Shown: positions 10,277-20,952 of the stretch, piece by piece
Position numbering within the stretch: the stretch's first letter is position 1
Layout: each line of letters begins with the position of its first letter
Origin: Citrobacter braakii
GTDB taxonomy: Bacteria > Pseudomonadota > Gammaproteobacteria > Enterobacterales > Enterobacteriaceae
Reading direction: 5' to 3'
Length of the DNA stretch: 64,000 nucleotides
Assembly (NCBI RefSeq): GCF_002075345.1
Contig: NZ_NAEW01000005.1
Location: 248,001 to 312,000, forward strand
Notes under the pieces: model-generated
Database searches by the model: none
What the model was told of the DNA's origin: nothing
Seen by the model: the letters and a program-made list of their open reading frames with translations, nothing else
Program-made: the position numbers and the translations under genes

Positions 10277-11176
10277 TCAGTCCACATAGTCTTTCATCAC
10301 GCCGGTCAGCCATTCCATAAACAGATGTACGCGGCGGGAGAGGTTACGGCGATGCGGATAGAGCAATGAAACCGGTAATGGTTCGGCGCGATATTGCGGC
10401 AATACTTCAATCAGCGTACCGGCGCGCAGGGCATCACGCACGCCCACGCGCGGTACCTGAATAATGCCCAGACCGGCAAGACATGCCGCATGATACGTTT
10501 CGGTACTGTTCACCGTCAGCATGCCGCCGGTTTTAACCCATTTAGCACCGTTGTCTGTCGCCACTTCAAAGCCTTGCGCACGTGTTCCCAAATTGACTGA
10601 GTAGTGCACCACCGCATGCGAGGCTAAATCCTCCAGGCTTTCCGGATAACCAAATCGGGCGAGGTATTGCGGGCTGGCGCAGTTAATCTGCGTGAGTTTT
10701 CCCAGCGGGCGCGCAATCAGCCCTGAATCTTTCAGCGTTCCCACGCGTACCACACAGTCGAAGCCTTCGCGGATCAAGTCCACCAGGCGGTCGCTGCTGC
10801 TAAGTTCGAGCTCAAGCCCCGGATACTGATGCAAGAAGGCCGGTAAGCGGGGCATCACCAGATTTCTCGCCACACCAACCGGCATATCGATGCGCAGCTT
10901 GCCGCTGATGCTGGCCGGGTCGTGATGGAATAGCCCATCCAGTTCATCGAGATTGCTCAACAAATCTTTCGCTCGTTCGTAATAGATCATGCCGTCTTGC
11001 GTCAGCTGAACGCGGCGGGTTGTGCGGTGCAACAACTGTGTGCCCAGGTGATTTTCCAGGGCCTGGATTTGACGCGATACGCTACCTTTAGGAAGTCCGA
11101 GGGTGTCTGCCGCGCGCGAAAAGCTCTCCAGTTCTGCGACGCGGATGAACAACTGCATTGCGTGAATTTTATCCAT
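10277..11176 (-). CDS. yhjC: LysR-family regulator YhjC (RcdB-like)
   Basis: A 299-residue LysR-type regulator. The N-terminal winged helix-turn-helix (about residues 2-60) has the usual FSRAADTLGLPKGSVSRQIQALE helix-turn-helix; a periplasmic-binding-like effector domain follows. It aligns over its whole length with E. coli YhjC. The ATG at 11176 is preferred because AGGG lies 7 nt upstream; an ATG at 11182 would be only 3 nt from it. The gene diverges from the SDR gene at 11296, its most likely target here. Confidence 0.9.
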   Translation of the reverse strand: MDKIHAMQLFIRVAELESFSRAADTLGLPKGSVSRQIQALENHLGTQLLHRTTRRVQLTQDGMIYYERAKDLLSNLDELDGLFHHDPASISGKLRIDMPVGVARNLVMPRLPAFLHQYPGLELELSSSDRLVDLIREGFDCVVRVGTLKDSGLIARPLGKLTQINCASPQYLARFGYPESLEDLASHAVVHYSVNLGTRAQGFEVATDNGAKWVKTGGMLTVNSTETYHAACLAGLGIIQVPRVGVRDALRAGTLIEVLPQYRAEPLPVSLLYPHRRNLSRRVHLFMEWLTGVMKDYVD

Positions 11177-11295
11177 TCTCATGCCCTATTGTTGTTCTAA
11201 ATGAAACAGTAATGCGCAGTTAGCGGTATTTATTGTTTTTCTACCACCTAATAAGCTTTGTCTCAATCTTCACAACACCTGAAATGAGGTTTCTT

Positions 11296-12054
11296 ATGAC
11301 GCAACGTATCGCATTGGTGACCGGCGGCGGCCGTGGACTCGGTAAAAACGCGGCGCTAAAGCTGGCGAGTAAAGGCATTGGTGTCATCCTGACGTGGAAC
11401 AGCAATGAAAAAGAAGCGCAGCAAGTTGTGGATGAAATTCGCCAATCTGGCGGTAAAGCTGCAGCATTATCGTTGAACGTCGGAAATATTTCCACTTTCC
11501 CTCAGTTTGTCAAACAGGTGCAGGAAACCCTACAAACGCACTGGCAAAGCGACACCTTTGATTATTTATTGAACAATGCCGGAGTTGGCATTAACGCACC
11601 GTATCCGGCGTTCACTGAAGCGCAATTTGACCAGCTTTTGGACATCCATTTTAAAGGACCTTTTTTCCTGACACAGAACCTGCTGGCGCTGATCAACAAC
11701 GGCGGACGCATTCTTAATGTCTCGACCGGATTGTCGCGCTTTGCGCTACCGGGTTACAGCGCTTACGCTGCCATGAAAGGGGCGATGGAGGTGTTAACCC
11801 GTTATCAGGCGAAAGAGTTGGGAGAGCGCGGCATTACGGCGAATATTATTGCGCCTGGGGCAATCGAGACGGATTTTAGCGGCGGAAACGTGCGGGATAA
11901 TGCGCAATTGAATGCCTACATTGCATCGCAGACGGCGCTGGGGCGTGTTGGGTTACCGGATGATATTGGCGACGCCATTGCTGCGTTGCTCAGCGATGAG
12001 CTGGCCTGGATGACGGCACAGCGTATCGAAGTCTCTGGCGGGATGTTCCTGTAA
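11296..12054 (+). CDS. Short-chain dehydrogenase/reductase (SDR)
   Basis: A 252-residue classical SDR. The cofactor motif TGGGRGLG is near residues 9-16, NNAGVG near 95-100, and the catalytic Ser, Tyr and Lys appear in LNVSTGLSRF and YSAYAAMKGA. The C-terminal IEVSGGMFL ending is typical. It probably reduces a carbonyl or oxidises an alcohol with NAD(P)(H); the substrate cannot be inferred. The ATG at 11296 follows GAGGT; an upstream in-frame start would add 21 poorly conserved residues. It diverges from the LysR gene yhjC and is not part of the E. coli K-12 arrangement. Confidence 0.88.
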   Translation: MTQRIALVTGGGRGLGKNAALKLASKGIGVILTWNSNEKEAQQVVDEIRQSGGKAAALSLNVGNISTFPQFVKQVQETLQTHWQSDTFDYLLNNAGVGINAPYPAFTEAQFDQLLDIHFKGPFFLTQNLLALINNGGRILNVSTGLSRFALPGYSAYAAMKGAMEVLTRYQAKELGERGITANIIAPGAIETDFSGGNVRDNAQLNAYIASQTALGRVGLPDDIGDAIAALLSDELAWMTAQRIEVSGGMFL

Positions 12055-12602
12055 TCGACCGCCTCTTACTTAGCCTTTTGAGCAATCGAAAACCGGCGCG
12101 CCATCAGAAGTCAAAATATAACTGGTGGCGTTAGCCGGTATTATTTGGAATCTGATACTGCGATCAGCGGTGCTGAAAGAGAGGGGGGATAAACGTTCTG
12201 AAGAGTTCATTCTTCTTCGGGAGTGGATTTGTTGTATCAGAAACCATGATCACCTCCCCATTCTCATGCCCGAATGATCATTTAATGCGATATTTTGTTT
12301 TGTAACATATTTGTCTGTTATCGTGAGTTCCTTATTTTTAGCTAAGAATATAAACTTTCTATTATTAATATTAGCAATCCAGGGTTGAACATCAAATATT
12401 AAGGATTTTCTGAATATTTGACTCCGATTTTGATCCTTTGTGTGATTCTTTGGTTTCAGCTGTAACTATTTATAACGTCTGCTTCTTTCTTCTCCGTCTA
12501 TCGGTAAAATGGCCTCCGCCAAATGGTGACTTCATATTTTGCCCCTCGGATAATACCCTTCCGCGTGTTAAGGCTAATATCTTATTCAGACGGAGATAAA
12601 TA
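12055..12602 (+). other. 548-bp AT-rich intergenic region before yhjB
   Basis: No convincing gene was found. Near its start, ACCGGC at 12092-12097 pairs with GCCGGT at 12134-12139. After a short bulge, the stem continues through GCGCCATCAG (12098-12107) with CTGGTGGCG (12122-12130), enclosing an AT-rich loop; this is probably the SDR gene's terminator or a structured RNA. The remainder, especially 12280-12480, is very AT-rich and probably holds the yhjB promoter and may bind H-NS (inference). Confidence 0.5.
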
Positions 12603-13205
12603 ATGCAGTTAATAATGTTTGACAGGCAGTCAATATTTATTCATGGAATGAATGTAATTTTGCAAGAGCGTATTCCAGGAGTGAATGTTCAGGGTGTCAG
12701 TCAGGCAGATGATCTTTGGCGGACGCTGGAAGACAATCCTGATGCACTAGTAATGCTGGATGGAGATTTTGACGCTGAATTCTGCCGTAGCTTACTGCAA
12801 CAGATAGCAGAGCGCTTTGCGAAGGTAAAAGTGCTGGTAACCGCAACGGACTGCCGTAAAAAATGGCTACAGGAAGTCACGCAATTAAACGTGCTGGCCA
12901 TTATTCCGCGCGATTCTGATGCGGAAACCTTCACGCTGGCACTCAATAGCGTCGCGATAGGTATGATGTTTATCCCCAGAGATTGCATCACAGCGACCGA
13001 ATGTGGCGGGCAAAATATCAGATTGCTCAGCGCGCGTCAGCGGGAGATTCTGACGATGCTGGCCGCCGGAGAATCTAATAAACAAATTGGTCGATTATTA
13101 AATATCAGCACAGGAACGGTAAAAGCCCATCTTGAATCGCTGTATCAGCGCCTGGAGGTAAAAAACCGTACGCAGGCGGCAATGATGCTAAACGACACCC
13201 TATAA
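12603..13205 (+). CDS. yhjB: LuxR-family response-regulator-like protein YhjB
   Basis: A 200-residue protein with a receiver-like N-terminal half and a C-terminal LuxR helix-turn-helix (about residues 138-195) carrying LSARQREILTMLAAGESNKQ, the standard GerE/LuxR pattern, and GTVKAHLESLYQRLEVKNR. The receiver region is degenerate: an Asp-Gly-Asp stretch is visible (MLDGDFD) but the full phosphorylation site set is not clear. Length equals E. coli YhjB, whose regulon is largely unknown. No partner kinase gene is adjacent. Confidence 0.9.
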   Translation: MQLIMFDRQSIFIHGMNVILQERIPGVNVQGVSQADDLWRTLEDNPDALVMLDGDFDAEFCRSLLQQIAERFAKVKVLVTATDCRKKWLQEVTQLNVLAIIPRDSDAETFTLALNSVAIGMMFIPRDCITATECGGQNIRLLSARQREILTMLAAGESNKQIGRLLNISTGTVKAHLESLYQRLEVKNRTQAAMMLNDTL

Positions 13206-13213
13206 TGGGAAAA

Positions 13214-13248
13214 TATTTCACAGTCAGACTGTTTCTGGCTGTGAAATA
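13214..13248. terminator. Hairpin between yhjB and the lysozyme-like gene
   Basis: TATTTCACAGTCAGA (13214-13228) pairs with TCTGGCTGTGAAATA (13234-13248) with one G-T pair and a 5-nt loop. It is a likely bidirectional terminator. The stop codon and last codons of the leftward lysozyme-like frame fall inside this hairpin. Confidence 0.65.
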
Positions 13249-13574
13249 GCCCCCGGCCAGAATTCAGCAGTGCAAAACCGGCTAATCCCCACGCTGAGCA
13301 TCCATGCAATTAACGCTTCCTGTTGAAACCGATCTTGTATTTGCGGCATTTCCTTATGGATGAATGCCTCGCAGATATTTATATCCGCGAGCAGCAATGT
13401 TTCGGCCTGCATCAGCATAATTGGGGCATCAAAGGATTCATCTGCGGTGATTTCGTGCCCGTAGCCAATGACCCAGATCCCCTTTTTGTCCTGATACTTT
13501 TCCAGCGACAGGCCCTGCCATTGCTTAATAAATGCGATACAGGCGGGCGTGAACTGCGTCGAATGTAGCGGCAT
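13224..13574 (-). pseudogene. Degenerate GH24 lysozyme-like protein lacking the catalytic Glu
   Basis: A 116-residue frame resembling phage-type lysozymes (GH24). FIKQWQGLSLEKYQDKKG followed by IWVIGYGHE (residues 15-41) corresponds to the conserved block with Glu-Gly-Leu, a Tyr-x-Asp 9 residues later and GYGH. In this copy the catalytic Glu is Gln20, while the Asp (Asp29) and GYGH (37-40) remain. Family members usually have about 145-165 residues. Here the C-terminal lobe is cut short and the last codons run into a terminator hairpin. It may be a relic or a repurposed glycan-binding protein. No holin or phage gene is adjacent. Confidence 0.6.
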
Positions 13575-13645
13575 AATAATCTCTGTACAAAGAGACCTAT
13601 TTTAAGAAACACACCCCGTTACGCCAGCTGCCATCCAGCCAGTTT

Positions 13646-14254
13646 TTACAGCAAAACGCCTGATGGCTTGGGCGGCTGATATTCATGTTTTAGCAGGCCG
13701 AAAATCCAGTCATCATGCCAGGTTTGATGTAGCCAGTAGCTTTCTCGCAGCGTGCCTTCGAGAATGAACCCGACCTTTTCCAGTAGACGCCGTGAGGCAT
13801 CGTTTCCTGCGGTGACGCAGGCCGTCAGTCGGCGTAGTCCTCCGGCGGTAAACGCATAATCGCAAACGGCATGCAGGGATTCAGCGCCATAACCTTTGCC
13901 CTGCGCCTCGGGAGTGAGCAGAAAGCCGACCTCGGCACATTCATTTTTATCCTGAATATATCCGGTTACCCCAAGCGGTACGCCCGATGCCTTATCGCAC
14001 AGGATCAGGCACAGCCAGTGTGGACTGCCGGGAGACCATTCAGGCAAGCGGGAGTCAAAGACTGTCCGTATCTCCTCTTGGGTACGCGAGTCATCGACAA
14101 AGCGCATCACATCTGCGTTCTGCTGTAACGTTAAGAAAAACACCCAGTCGTCATGTGTGAGTGGGCGGCAGATCAAACGCGAGGTTTTCAGTACAGGCAC
14201 AGGCTTATCTCCAGAATAATTTTCAATGATTGTGCGGAAGTCACTGTAAAACAT
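13646..14254 (-). CDS. GNAT-family N-acetyltransferase (RimJ/RimL-like)
   Basis: A 202-residue protein whose core (about residues 22-185) is a GNAT domain of the RimJ/RimL type. It begins LKTSRLICRPLTHDD, has the acetyl-CoA-binding segment EAQGKGYGAESL (the Q/RxxGxG/A motif) and the later ACVTAGNDASRRLLEKVGF motif. It should transfer an acetyl group from acetyl-CoA to an amine, either a protein N terminus or a small molecule; the substrate is unknown. The start at 14254 has only a weak ribosome binding site, so a start further downstream is possible. Confidence 0.85.
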   Translation of the reverse strand: MFYSDFRTIIENYSGDKPVPVLKTSRLICRPLTHDDWVFFLTLQQNADVMRFVDDSRTQEEIRTVFDSRLPEWSPGSPHWLCLILCDKASGVPLGVTGYIQDKNECAEVGFLLTPEAQGKGYGAESLHAVCDYAFTAGGLRRLTACVTAGNDASRRLLEKVGFILEGTLRESYWLHQTWHDDWIFGLLKHEYQPPKPSGVLL

Positions 14255-14367
14255 ATTTATTTGCTATATGAATGTGTTTTAGTCTGTGGTGGCACAGCGC
14301 TGCATTTAAAAAAGATAACTACACACCATTGTGAGGCCGCACTTTTTGGGTCCTTTTAGGGAAGATA

Positions 14368-15957
14368 ATGACCAATAGCGCATTACAGGCGACATGTACA
14401 CCCTTCGAACATTGTTTGGGGATAATCCGGCAGGCCTCGGTAGAAATTTTACTGATGCTTGGCGTGCGCGTCGCAGAGGGTAAAGATCCACGCTGGTTTC
14501 TCGAGCAGCTTGACCAGGCGCGATTGAATCTGGGAGGTTGGGGTGTTGTCGCCAGGCGGTTGCAGATGAATGACGCGCAATTGAGTCAGTTCACGTTGCG
14601 GCTACGCCATCTTCAGCAGAGCGTGCCGCAATATGAAAATGGCCAGGACGTCAGTGAAAACCAGCTGATTTCTGCGCTGCGCTTTGTCGCTTCTCTGGAA
14701 CAGTTGCGCCAGCAACAGCCCCTCCTGAAGTATCCAACCGAGATTGAACGTGCAGAGCCGGATGCGCAGATGCGGGCGCAGCGTCAGCTTCGCGCAATAG
14801 AATTAACCCTCAAATCGCTGATTGCGCGGGTATGGCCGGATCAACATCCGCTCAACAGCTTCCTGAAACAGCACTTTGGCGGTGAACGTCTGCGTCGCTG
14901 GTTGAAGCTGGGGGAAAGTCGGGATGCGCTGGACGGCATGATGTTTAGCGAACTGGCGCTGATGGTTGTCGATAAGAAGTTATTCGTTCGGCATTTTAGC
15001 GAGATTTTTAACGATACCTCGGTGCTCATGTCGTTTGTTGAGCCACGTATCACGCTGAGGATGTTCCTGGATGACTGCCGCCTGGCCCGTAACTGCGTTA
15101 TCGCGCAGCAGCCGCTAACCTCAGTACAACTGCTGTTGCTGGATTGCCAGTACCGACAGATTACTCACCCTGTGCAGCGGGCATTTGGAGAACGGCGTAC
15201 GCGCATTAATCCTGCGTCGTATCTGGAGTCCGATGAGGCGATGGTTCGCCAGTTTTGGGAAAGCGCAAAGCAAAAAGACGAGCAGGCGGGGGGCGATAAA
15301 CAGGAAATCGCAGACAGTATCGATCCGCCGGAGAAGCGGGCCAGGCGCACGGCGGAAGAACGTGAACAGCTGATTTCCGGCATGTTGTGGGTAGCGGTCG
15401 GCGTGATGGTGCTGGTGATTTCGCTGGGCGCGTTCTGGTTATTCACTTCGCCAGCGCCACAAGCGTCTTCCGGGCTATCCGTTGAAATCGTGCAGGAGGA
15501 GCCACGGCGTGATGCCCCTGGTGCGCGGGAGTCGGTGACCCGAATGGGCATCACCTGGGATGCCTTTAACATGCGCGCGGCTATCGAGCGCAACGACACC
15601 CGTGTGACGTCACTTTTCCTACAGGGCGGGATGGACTGGAAGCTGGCGTGGACGGAGCAGGCATTCTCGGCAGGCAATACCGAGGTGTTGAGGCTGCTGC
15701 TGCGTTACCCTTCGCAGATGAGTGAGAGTAAGCCATGTCGGCAGTTTATGACCACGGTCAGCCATGCGATGGCGAATGGGGCGTCACTCACATCGCTGCA
15801 TAAAAGCTATCTGCAAAGTTTTTGCTCGGTGCCGGCGGTTGTCGCGCGTCAGCAGTATAACCTTGAACAGGCCGAGCTACGCGTTCGCGCGCAGCCAAGC
15901 CCAGAGAACAAGAAATGGCAAAAAATTCACGCCGAACTGTACGATGCGATTAACTGA
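14368..15957 (+). CDS. STY4199-type HEPN-domain membrane protein
   Basis: A 529-residue protein that I recognise as the STY4199 family of HEPN-domain proteins known from Salmonella and Citrobacter; the match is from memory. The N-terminal 330 residues are alpha-helical and cytoplasmic in appearance. A highly charged stretch (about 297-334) is followed by one membrane segment (335-361) and a C-terminal domain of roughly 170 residues with two helical repeats resembling ankyrin units. HEPN domains often carry an RNase motif Rx4-6H. Here R154-x5-H160 fits, while the stretch RNCVIAQQ (241-248) looks like the usual RNxxxxH with the His lost. Function is unknown. A hairpin terminator follows. Confidence 0.7.
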   Translation: MTNSALQATCTPFEHCLGIIRQASVEILLMLGVRVAEGKDPRWFLEQLDQARLNLGGWGVVARRLQMNDAQLSQFTLRLRHLQQSVPQYENGQDVSENQLISALRFVASLEQLRQQQPLLKYPTEIERAEPDAQMRAQRQLRAIELTLKSLIARVWPDQHPLNSFLKQHFGGERLRRWLKLGESRDALDGMMFSELALMVVDKKLFVRHFSEIFNDTSVLMSFVEPRITLRMFLDDCRLARNCVIAQQPLTSVQLLLLDCQYRQITHPVQRAFGERRTRINPASYLESDEAMVRQFWESAKQKDEQAGGDKQEIADSIDPPEKRARRTAEEREQLISGMLWVAVGVMVLVISLGAFWLFTSPAPQASSGLSVEIVQEEPRRDAPGARESVTRMGITWDAFNMRAAIERNDTRVTSLFLQGGMDWKLAWTEQAFSAGNTEVLRLLLRYPSQMSESKPCRQFMTTVSHAMANGASLTSLHKSYLQSFCSVPAVVARQQYNLEQAELRVRAQPSPENKKWQKIHAELYDAIN

Positions 15958-15981
15958 CGGTCTGATAATTCAGACTGTCAG
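15954..15981. terminator. Bidirectional terminator between the HEPN gene and treF
   Basis: CTGACGGTCTGA (15954-15965) pairs with TCAGACTGTCAG (15970-15981), 12 bp with one G-T pair and a 4-nt loop. It starts one base before the HEPN gene's stop codon and ends 4 bases from the treF stop, so it serves both convergent genes. Confidence 0.75.
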
Positions 15982-15984
15982 CTG

Positions 15985-18059
<2,075 letters not shown>

Positions 18060-19454
18060 ATGAAAATCATTACCCGTCTTACCGTGATTGCCATAGCTGG
18101 CGTCGCGATTTGTTATTTTGGATTATCCGGTTATGTGTGGTATCACGATAATCAACGGAGTAAACAGGCTGATGTTCAGGCCTCTACGCTGGAAGAAAAT
18201 AATAAAGTACTAGGGTTCTTACGTGAAAAAGGATGCGATTATTGTCACACTCCTTCGGCTGAATTACCTTTCTATTCTTCTTTTCCCGTCGCTAAGCAGT
18301 TGATGAATTACGATATTCAACTGGGATACAAATCATTCAATCTGGAGGCCGTTCGTGCGGCGCTGGTCGCGGATAAACCCGTTTCGCAAAGCGATCTGAA
18401 TAAAATTGAGTGGGTGATGCAGTACGAGACCATGCCGCCGACGCGTTATACCGCACTGCACTGGGCTGGCAAGGTAAGCGATACGGAGCGAGCAGAGATC
18501 CTGGGCTGGATTGCGAAACAGCGTGAGCAGTACTACGCCAGTAACGATACTGCCACGCAGCATCGTAATGAACCTGTACAGCCGATACCGGAAAGCATCC
18601 CGACCGATGCCCGCAAAGTAGCGCTTGGTTTTACGCTTTACCATGACCCGCGTATTTCCGGCGACAGCACGATTTCTTGCGCGCACTGTCACGCCCTGAA
18701 TGCGGGCGGCGTGGATGGCCGGAAAACGTCAATCGGTGTCGGCGGCGCGGTTGGCCCTATCAATGCGCCAACGGTATTTAACTCGGTCTTTAACGTTGAG
18801 CAATTCTGGGATGGCCGTGCGCCAACACTGCAGGCGCAGGCCGGTGGCCCACCGTTGAACCCTATCGAAATGGCGTCTAAATCCTGGGATGAAATTATCC
18901 AGAAACTGGACAAGGATCCGCAACTTAAGCAAGAGTTCATTGCCGTTTATCCGCAGGGATTCAGTGGGGATAATATTACCGATGCGATTGCTGAGTTTGA
19001 GAAAACGCTGATTACGCCAAATTCGCCGTTTGATAAATGGCTGCGTGGTGATGAAGCGGCCTTAACCGCTCAGCAAAAACATGGCTATCAGTTGTTTAAA
19101 GATAATAAGTGCGCGACCTGTCATGGCGGTATTATTTTAGGCGGACGTTCATTTGAGCCATTGGGTCTGAAAAAGGACTTTAATTTCGGCGAGGTCACTG
19201 CTGCAGATATTGGCCGCATGAACGTCACCAATGAATTACGTGACAAGCTGCGTCAGAAAGTCCCTGGATTGCGTAACGTTGCGCTGACTGCACCCTATTT
19301 CCATCGCGGTGATGTGCCTACGCTCGACGGTGCGGTAAAACTGATGCTGCGTTATCAGGTGGGTAAAGAACTGCCGCAGGAAGATATCGACGATATCGTA
19401 GCATTCCTCGAAAGCCTTAATGGGGTATATACACCGTATATGCAGGGTAAATAA
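18060..19454 (+). CDS. yhjA: Tri-haem cytochrome c peroxidase (YhjA/Ccp)
   Basis: Membrane-anchored periplasmic peroxidase that reduces H2O2 using electrons from the quinol pool, allowing peroxide to act as an electron acceptor without oxygen (known for E. coli YhjA). The 464-residue protein has an N-terminal membrane segment (about 8-28) and three haem-binding CxxCH motifs: C59-C62-H63, C207-C210-H211 and C351-C354-H355. The first is the extra N-terminal haem domain; the other two form the classical bacterial peroxidase core. The start at 18060 matches E. coli and follows GAGGG. An FNR box lies upstream. Where E. coli has the acid-fitness island downstream, gor follows directly. Confidence 0.95.
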   Translation: MKIITRLTVIAIAGVAICYFGLSGYVWYHDNQRSKQADVQASTLEENNKVLGFLREKGCDYCHTPSAELPFYSSFPVAKQLMNYDIQLGYKSFNLEAVRAALVADKPVSQSDLNKIEWVMQYETMPPTRYTALHWAGKVSDTERAEILGWIAKQREQYYASNDTATQHRNEPVQPIPESIPTDARKVALGFTLYHDPRISGDSTISCAHCHALNAGGVDGRKTSIGVGGAVGPINAPTVFNSVFNVEQFWDGRAPTLQAQAGGPPLNPIEMASKSWDEIIQKLDKDPQLKQEFIAVYPQGFSGDNITDAIAEFEKTLITPNSPFDKWLRGDEAALTAQQKHGYQLFKDNKCATCHGGIILGGRSFEPLGLKKDFNFGEVTAADIGRMNVTNELRDKLRQKVPGLRNVALTAPYFHRGDVPTLDGAVKLMLRYQVGKELPQEDIDDIVAFLESLNGVYTPYMQGK

Positions 19455-19459
19455 GAGAA

Positions 19460-19486
19460 AACCGGATGGCAAAGTGCCATCCGGTT
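19460..19486. terminator. Bidirectional terminator between yhjA and gor
   Basis: AACCGGATGGCA (19460-19471) pairs exactly with TGCCATCCGGTT (19475-19486) around a 3-nt loop and is followed by TTTT. A run of A precedes it, so it works for the convergent gor gene as well. Confidence 0.85.
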
Positions 19487-19495
19487 TTTTATTGA

Positions 19496-20848
19496 TTAAC
19501 GCATGGTCACGAACTCTTCAGATGCCGTTGGGTGAATGGCAACGGTGTTATCAAAGTCTTTCTTGGTTGCGCCCATTTTCAGAGCGACCGCGAAGCCTTG
19601 CAGCATTTCATCCATCCCAAAACCAATGCCGTGAATACCGACAATCTTCTCTTCCGGACCGACGCAAACCAGCTTCATGCGGCACGGCTGACGGTGAGTG
19701 GTGACAGCGGTATACATCGCGGTAAACGATGATTTATACACTTTCACCTGATCATCGCCGTGCTGTTCGCGAGCCTGCTGCTCGGTCAGGCCCACGGTAC
19801 CAATAGGCGGATGGCTGAAGACCACGGTCGGGATGTTGCTGTAGTCCAGATGCTCGTCCGGCTTGTTGTTAAACAGACGCTCGGACAGACGACGGCCCGC
19901 GGCAACGGCAACCGGCGTCAGCTCAACGGCCCCGGTGTTATCGCCGACGGCATAAATACCCGGCACGCTGGTGTTCTGGAATTTATCAACGACGATGTAC
20001 CCTTTTTCGTTGGTTTTCACGCCAGTAACCGCCAGGTTGAAGTTGTCGGTGGCAGGTTCACGACCGATCGCCCAAATCAGGCAATCTACCGTTTCGCTAC
20101 GACCATCTTCCAGTTGCAGGGTCAGGCTACCATCAGCGTTTTTAACGACCGCTTTTGGAATCGCGTGAGTATGCAGAGTCGGGCCTTCGGCGTTCATCAC
20201 CTCAACCAGCGTGTCGACGATCATTGGGTCGAAGCTGCGCAGCGGCGCGTGTTTACGCACGAACAGATGCGTTTGTGCGCCCAGACCGTTAATTACGCCC
20301 GCCAGTTCAACGGCGATGTAGCCTGCGCCAACAACGGCCACGCGTTTTGGCAGCGCGGGCAGCTCAAAGAAACCGTCGGAGTCGATACCGTATTCCACAC
20401 CCGGAATGCTCGGATGGCTCGGGCGACCACCGGTAGCAATCAAAATATGATCGGCAGTAATGGTTTCACCGTTCACTTCAATGGTTTTGGCATCCACAAA
20501 GCGGGCAAAGCCTTTAATCACATCGACATTATTTTTGCCCAGCACGTTGTCGTACGAGGTATGAATGCGATCAATATAAGCGGTACGCGTGGCGATCAGT
20601 TTATCCCAATCGAACTTATTGATGGTGGTGTCGAAACCGTAATCCGGCCCGTACATGTGGATTGCTTCGCGGACCTGTGCGGCATGCCACATCACTTTTT
20701 TCGGTACGCAGCCAACGTTAACGCAGGTGCCGCCTAGCTCTTTGGCTTCAATCAGCGCGCATTTCTGGCCGTACATTGCTGCACGGTTAATGGAGGCAAT
20801 ACCGCCGCTGCCGCCGCCAATAGCGATGTAATCATAGTGCTTGGTCAT
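19496..20848 (-). CDS. gorA: Glutathione reductase
   Basis: Cytoplasmic flavoprotein that regenerates reduced glutathione with NADPH. The 450-residue protein has the FAD-binding GGGSGG near residues 11-16, the redox-active disulfide [13 protein letters not shown] (Cys42, Cys47), an NADP-binding [11 protein letters not shown] block, and the C-terminal catalytic His439 in AIHPTASEE. Length and sequence match E. coli Gor. It converges on the peroxidase gene; both concern oxidants, but this adjacency results from absence of the E. coli acid island rather than an operon. Confidence 0.97.
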   Translation of the reverse strand: MTKHYDYIAIGGGSGGIASINRAAMYGQKCALIEAKELGGTCVNVGCVPKKVMWHAAQVREAIHMYGPDYGFDTTINKFDWDKLIATRTAYIDRIHTSYDNVLGKNNVDVIKGFARFVDAKTIEVNGETITADHILIATGGRPSHPSIPGVEYGIDSDGFFELPALPKRVAVVGAGYIAVELAGVINGLGAQTHLFVRKHAPLRSFDPMIVDTLVEVMNAEGPTLHTHAIPKAVVKNADGSLTLQLEDGRSETVDCLIWAIGREPATDNFNLAVTGVKTNEKGYIVVDKFQNTSVPGIYAVGDNTGAVELTPVAVAAGRRLSERLFNNKPDEHLDYSNIPTVVFSHPPIGTVGLTEQQAREQHGDDQVKVYKSSFTAMYTAVTTHRQPCRMKLVCVGPEEKIVGIHGIGFGMDEMLQGFAVALKMGATKKDFDNTVAIHPTASEEFVTMR

Positions 20849-20873
20849 GACCGCTCCTTCATGTTCATTGTAG

Positions 20874-20899
20874 GGCGGAGAAGCGTTACGCCATCCGCC
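20874..20899. repeat. REP-like element between gor and rlmJ
   Basis: GGCGGA (20874-20879) and TCCGCC (20894-20899) flank AGCGTTACGCC, the half-element arrangement of REP sequences. Confidence 0.6.
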
Positions 20900-20952
20900 A
20901 AAATATTCGCGATTGTATACCTGAAATTAAAAGGTTCCACCGATGACTGCGA

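Noticed and set aside
19760-20737. 325-codon open frame on the plus strand inside gor
   Set aside because: It is the antisense shadow of the clearly identified glutathione reductase gene; the protein is rich in His/Arg/Asn with no known domain and no ribosome binding site.
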